DNA from: Pseudomonadota bacterium
Lineage (GTDB): Bacteria; Pseudomonadota; Alphaproteobacteria; Rhizobiales; Xanthobacteraceae
Direction of reading: 5' to 3'
Length of the DNA: 7,332 nt
Assembly (NCBI GenBank): GCA_023430245.1
Contig: JAEZBA010000601.1
Location: 1-7,332 of the forward strand
Shown: positions 4,714 through 7,332 of the stretch, one piece after another
How positions within the stretch are numbered: position 1 is the stretch's first letter
How the letters are laid out: every line of letters begins with the position of its first letter
The notes under the pieces: model-generated
Database searches by the model: none
The model's input: the letters and a program-made list of their open reading frames with translations, nothing else
What the model was told of the DNA's origin: nothing
Translations under genes and position numbers: made by a program

Positions 4714-6624
4714 TTAGTTGACGCTACCGCCGATCACCTGGTTGAGCGCGCCCTCGTTGATGCTGGCGCCCAGCGACGACTGCAGATTGGCGAGATATTG
4801 CGCGACCAGATCCTCTGTCAGCATCGAGGTCAGGCCATCGCGAATCCGCTTCGCGTCGGCGGAATTCGGATCGATCGCCGGCACCGTCACGCCGGTGACG
4901 CGGAACACCACCCATTCGGTCGCGCTCGACCCTTGCGCGGTGCCGACGCCGTCCTTCGGGGTGTTGAAGACCGCATCGAGCGCCGTGGCCGGGAAATCGC
5001 CCTGGGTGCGGTCACGGCGCAGCGCCACGATGAACTGCGGCTTGGCGCCGATTGCAGCCGCCGCATCGGCAATGCTCGTGGCCTTGACCTTTTCCGCGGT
5101 CTCCTTGGCGAGTTCCTTGAGCTTCGCCGCAACCTGGTCGTTGCGCCAGCGTTCGATCACCCGGTCGCGAACGTCATCGAGCGGACGTTCTCGGGAGGGC
5201 GTGGTCGAGGCAACCTCATACCAGACATAGCCGTCGCCCTTGGCGAGCTGGACCGGGTCGTTCTCCATCCCGACCTCGGCGCCGAAGATCGCGGAATACA
5301 GATTGGCGCCGTCCGGCAATTGCGAAACCGGCTTGCCGTCGGGGCCGCGGCCCGAGCGATCGACAGCGTCGATGGTCTGCACCGTCAGGCCGACCTTTTT
5401 CGCCAGCTCCGCCAGGGTGCCGCCGCCGCCGCGTTCGTCTTCCAGCTTGTCATAGAGATTGCGCATTTCCGTGCGTGCGCGCGTCTGAGCGAGATCGCGC
5501 TTGATATCAGCCGCCACTTCCTCGAACGGACGCACCGTCTCCGGCTCGATCTTGCCGACATGGATCAGCACGGTGCCGAACCGGCCCTTCACCGGTTCGC
5601 TGGTGGTATCGGCGGGCAGCTTGAACGCGGCATCGGCGACCGCTGGATCGAGGATTTGCGACTTCGGCACCATGCCGAGATTGACGTCGCTGCCCTTGCG
5701 CTCGGGGGACGCGGCATAGGTGTCGAACGTCATCCCCGGCTGTTTGATTTTTTCCAGCGCCTCGCGGGCATCCGCTTCGTTCGGGAAAACGATCTGATGC
5801 ACGGCGCGACGCTCCGGCGTGACATACTTCACGCGATCGGCGTCGTAGACCTTCTTCGCGTCCTCATCCGAAATCGTCATTGCATTCGCGAGCGATTCGG
5901 CGGACAGCGTCACGATGTCGACCTTGCGGAATTCCGGCGCGCGAAACAGGTTCTTGCGCTCGTCGTAGAATTTCGTCAGCTCCTCCGGCGTCGGATCGGC
6001 GATCTCGCCGGCCTGGTCCGGCCCGAGCACGATGTAATCGAGCGCGCGCAATTCGTTGACGAAGCGATTCTGTGCGTCGATCGCAATCTCCGGCACCTTC
6101 AGCTCGCCAGCCAGACTGCGGATGATTTCCTGCTGCAGCATCTGCCTGCGCCGCTCGGCGACGTAGCGCGCTTCGGTATAGCCGAGCTCGCGCAGGATCG
6201 CGTTGAAGCGGTTGGGATCGAACTGGCCGGAAAGACCGCGGAAGGACGGGTCGTTGCGAATCTGTTGGGCGACCAGCTCGTTCGGCACATTGAGGCCAAG
6301 CCGGCGGATATCCTCTTCGAGTGCGGCTTCCGCGATCATCTGGCCGAGTAATTGCCGGTGCAGACCGAGTGCGCGCGCCTGATCGGCGGGGATCGGCTTG
6401 CCGACCTGACGAATCAGGCGCTGCATCTGTTCATTGTAGGATTGCCTGAACCGCTCGACCCCGATCTCGGTCGAGCCAACCGTGGCGACAGTCGAGGTGC
6501 CGAAGCCGCGGAAAATGTCGCCGATGCCCCAGACCGCGAACGAAATCGCGATCAGGCCCAGCAGGATTCCGGTGATCAGGCGGCCAAGCCAGTTCTTGGT
6601 CGCATTTTGAATTCCGCGCAGCAT
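4714..6624 (-). CDS. ppiD: Membrane-anchored periplasmic peptidyl-prolyl isomerase (PpiD/SurA-type)
   Basis: This 636-residue protein is a folding helper expected to be held in the inner membrane with its bulk in the periplasm, where PpiD assists proteins leaving the Sec translocon. A short basic N terminus is followed by one hydrophobic segment at about 15-36 (LITGILLGLIAISFAVWGIG), which fits an uncleaved anchor. A SurA_N-like helical region follows (about 45-200, with NRFNAILRELGYTEARY). Next is a parvulin/PpiC-type rotamase domain at about 270-365 (RRAVHQIVF, then KGSDVNLGMV and KGRFGTVLIHVGKIEPE) and a long C-terminal chaperone-like region. E. coli PpiD has a similar size (623 residues). 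The rotamase motifs are divergent, as in many PpiD proteins, so catalytic activity is uncertain. It heads the operon: a good promoter lies about 50-75 bp upstream and trpE follows after 32 bp. The Shine-Dalgarno is weak, but the start fits the N-in membrane topology. Confidence 0.94.
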   Translation of the reverse strand: MLRGIQNATKNWLGRLITGILLGLIAISFAVWGIGDIFRGFGTSTVATVGSTEIGVERFRQSYNEQMQRLIRQVGKPIPADQARALGLHRQLLGQMIAEAALEEDIRRLGLNVPNELVAQQIRNDPSFRGLSGQFDPNRFNAILRELGYTEARYVAERRRQMLQQEIIRSLAGELKVPEIAIDAQNRFVNELRALDYIVLGPDQAGEIADPTPEELTKFYDERKNLFRAPEFRKVDIVTLSAESLANAMTISDEDAKKVYDADRVKYVTPERRAVHQIVFPNEADAREALEKIKQPGMTFDTYAASPERKGSDVNLGMVPKSQILDPAVADAAFKLPADTTSEPVKGRFGTVLIHVGKIEPETVRPFEEVAADIKRDLAQTRARTEMRNLYDKLEDERGGGGTLAELAKKVGLTVQTIDAVDRSGRGPDGKPVSQLPDGANLYSAIFGAEVGMENDPVQLAKGDGYVWYEVASTTPSRERPLDDVRDRVIERWRNDQVAAKLKELAKETAEKVKATSIADAAAAIGAKPQFIVALRRDRTQGDFPATALDAVFNTPKDGVGTAQGSSATEWVVFRVTGVTVPAIDPNSADAKRIRDGLTSMLTEDLVAQYLANLQSSLGASINEGALNQVIGGSVN

Positions 6625-6672
6625 GAGAGCTCAGGGTCTTTCGTGGTCGGCGATGACGTGGAAGGGACGCGC

Positions 6673-6701
6673 ATCATAGAGATCGCGGTGTGACGCTGCA
6701 A
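6673..6701 (-). promoter_or_regulatory. Sigma70-like promoter of the ppiD-trpE operon
   Basis: Read on the minus strand there is TTGCAG (6701-6696), a 17-base spacer, then TATGAT (6678-6673): four of six and five of six matches to the consensus at ideal spacing. Transcription would begin near 6666, giving a leader of about 40 bases before the ppiD ATG at 6624. That leader is too short for a tryptophan attenuator with a leader peptide. This is the only good promoter found for ppiD and, by cotranscription, for trpE, the cupin gene and the GNAT gene. Confidence 0.65.
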
Positions 6702-6799
6702 CACGCTGACAAGTCACGGGAAAGCGCTGGCTCAAGGGTCGACCGTCTGATAGCCGGGTGCGTTCCTGGGATGGAATTCAAGCGAAAGAAAGAGGGGCC

Positions 6800-7332
6800 A
6801 TGGCTCACGAACCGCGTCCGCTGGTCGCAGGCAACTGGAAGATGCACGGCATTGCCGCATCAGTCGCCGAATTGGAAGCGATTATTGCAGGCGCCGGGAG
6901 CCGTCCGCCTTCGGCCGATCTTATGATCTGCCCGCCGGCCACCCTGATCGCAAGCTTCGCCAAGGCCGCGGCCGGGTCGACGGTCGCCATCGGCGCCCAG
7001 GATTGCCACGCGGAGGTCTCCGGCGCCTTCACTGGCGATCTGTCCGCCGAAATGCTGAAAGACGCGGGCGCGACCGCGGTGATCGTCGGACATTCCGAGC
7101 GGCGCAGCCTGCATGGCGAAACCGACGACATGGTCAAGGCCAAAGCCATGGCTGCCGCGCGGGCCGGTCTGACCGCGCTCCTGTGCATCGGCGAGACCAG
7201 CGAGGAGCGCGAGGCCGGCGCCACCATGGCGCGCCTCAAGCGCCAGCTGGACGGCTCGCTTCCCGACAAGCTGGAGCGGCTGGTGATCGCCTATGAGCCG
7301 GTCTGGGCCATCGGCACCGGCCTGACGCCGAC
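6800..7332 (+). CDS. tpiA: Triosephosphate isomerase, 5' part only
   Basis: This glycolytic/gluconeogenic enzyme interconverts dihydroxyacetone phosphate and glyceraldehyde 3-phosphate in the cytoplasm. The reading frame is open to the right edge, giving 177 complete codons of the usual 250 or so. The catalytic set is complete: GNWKMHG with Lys14 (11-17), VGHSERR with the electrophilic His98 (96-102), and AYEPVWAIGTG with the base Glu166 followed by the mobile loop 6. IGAQDCHAEVSGAFTGD (64-80) is also typical. The ATG at 6800 gives the standard N-terminal length before the Lys motif and has a purine-rich AAAGAGGGG stretch just upstream. It is divergent from ppiD across 175 bp. No convincing promoter for tpiA was found in that gap. 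In related alphaproteobacteria tpiA is, from memory, a conserved neighbour of this isomerase-trpE cluster. Confidence 0.97.
   Translation, partial: MAHEPRPLVAGNWKMHGIAASVAELEAIIAGAGSRPPSADLMICPPATLIASFAKAAAGSTVAIGAQDCHAEVSGAFTGDLSAEMLKDAGATAVIVGHSERRSLHGETDDMVKAKAMAAARAGLTALLCIGETSEEREAGATMARLKRQLDGSLPDKLERLVIAYEPVWAIGTGLTP

Noticed and set aside
4681..6351. A 556-codon + strand open frame opposite ppiD
   Set aside because: It is the antisense shadow of ppiD, whose product has a clear membrane anchor and isomerase domain. Long antisense frames are common in GC-rich genes, and this translation is rich in Arg/His/Ala with no recognisable domain.

Overview
This 7.3 kb, GC-rich window looks chromosomal and most likely comes from an alphaproteobacterium of the Hyphomicrobiales (Bradyrhizobium/Rhodopseudomonas/Xanthobacteraceae-like). 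That placement rests on codon use, protein character and gene order: a SurA/PpiD-type peptidyl-prolyl isomerase directly upstream of trpE and divergent from tpiA is, from memory, an arrangement typical of that group. No search was run.

Layout, right to left. At the right edge the 5' part of tpiA (triosephosphate isomerase) runs on the + strand from 6800. A 175-bp divergent intergenic region separates it from a minus-strand operon. The operon starts with ppiD (6624-4714), preceded by a good sigma70-like promoter (6701-6673), followed by trpE (4681-3164), a small metal-type cupin (3143-2655) and a YsnE-like GNAT acetyltransferase (2621-2136). The gaps are 32, 20 and 33 bp, so these four genes are probably one transcript. 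The left edge holds the start of trpG (193-1, minus), the glutaminase partner of TrpE.

Between the GNAT gene and trpG lies a divergent pair that does not fit the operon: a NodD/PnbR-like LysR regulator (1200-220, minus) and an NmrA-like NAD(P)-binding oxidoreductase (1286-2161, plus). They share an 85-bp region with a candidate LysR box. The oxidoreductase gene is antisense to the surrounding operon, and its end overlaps the end of the GNAT gene by 26 bp. trpG begins only 26 bp after the LysR stop.

Working together: TrpE and TrpG form anthranilate synthase, the first committed step of tryptophan synthesis. PpiD is an inner-membrane periplasmic folding helper that seems to share the trpE promoter. 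The roles of the cupin and GNAT proteins are unknown. The main point of interest is that the trpE and trpG genes are about 3 kb apart, with a regulator/oxidoreductase cassette of opposite polarity in between. This may place trpG under the LysR gene's promoter. I did not find a clearly new defence, mobile or RNA system. No tRNA, rRNA, CRISPR or transposase gene is visible, and no stretch over 300 bp lacks a gene.
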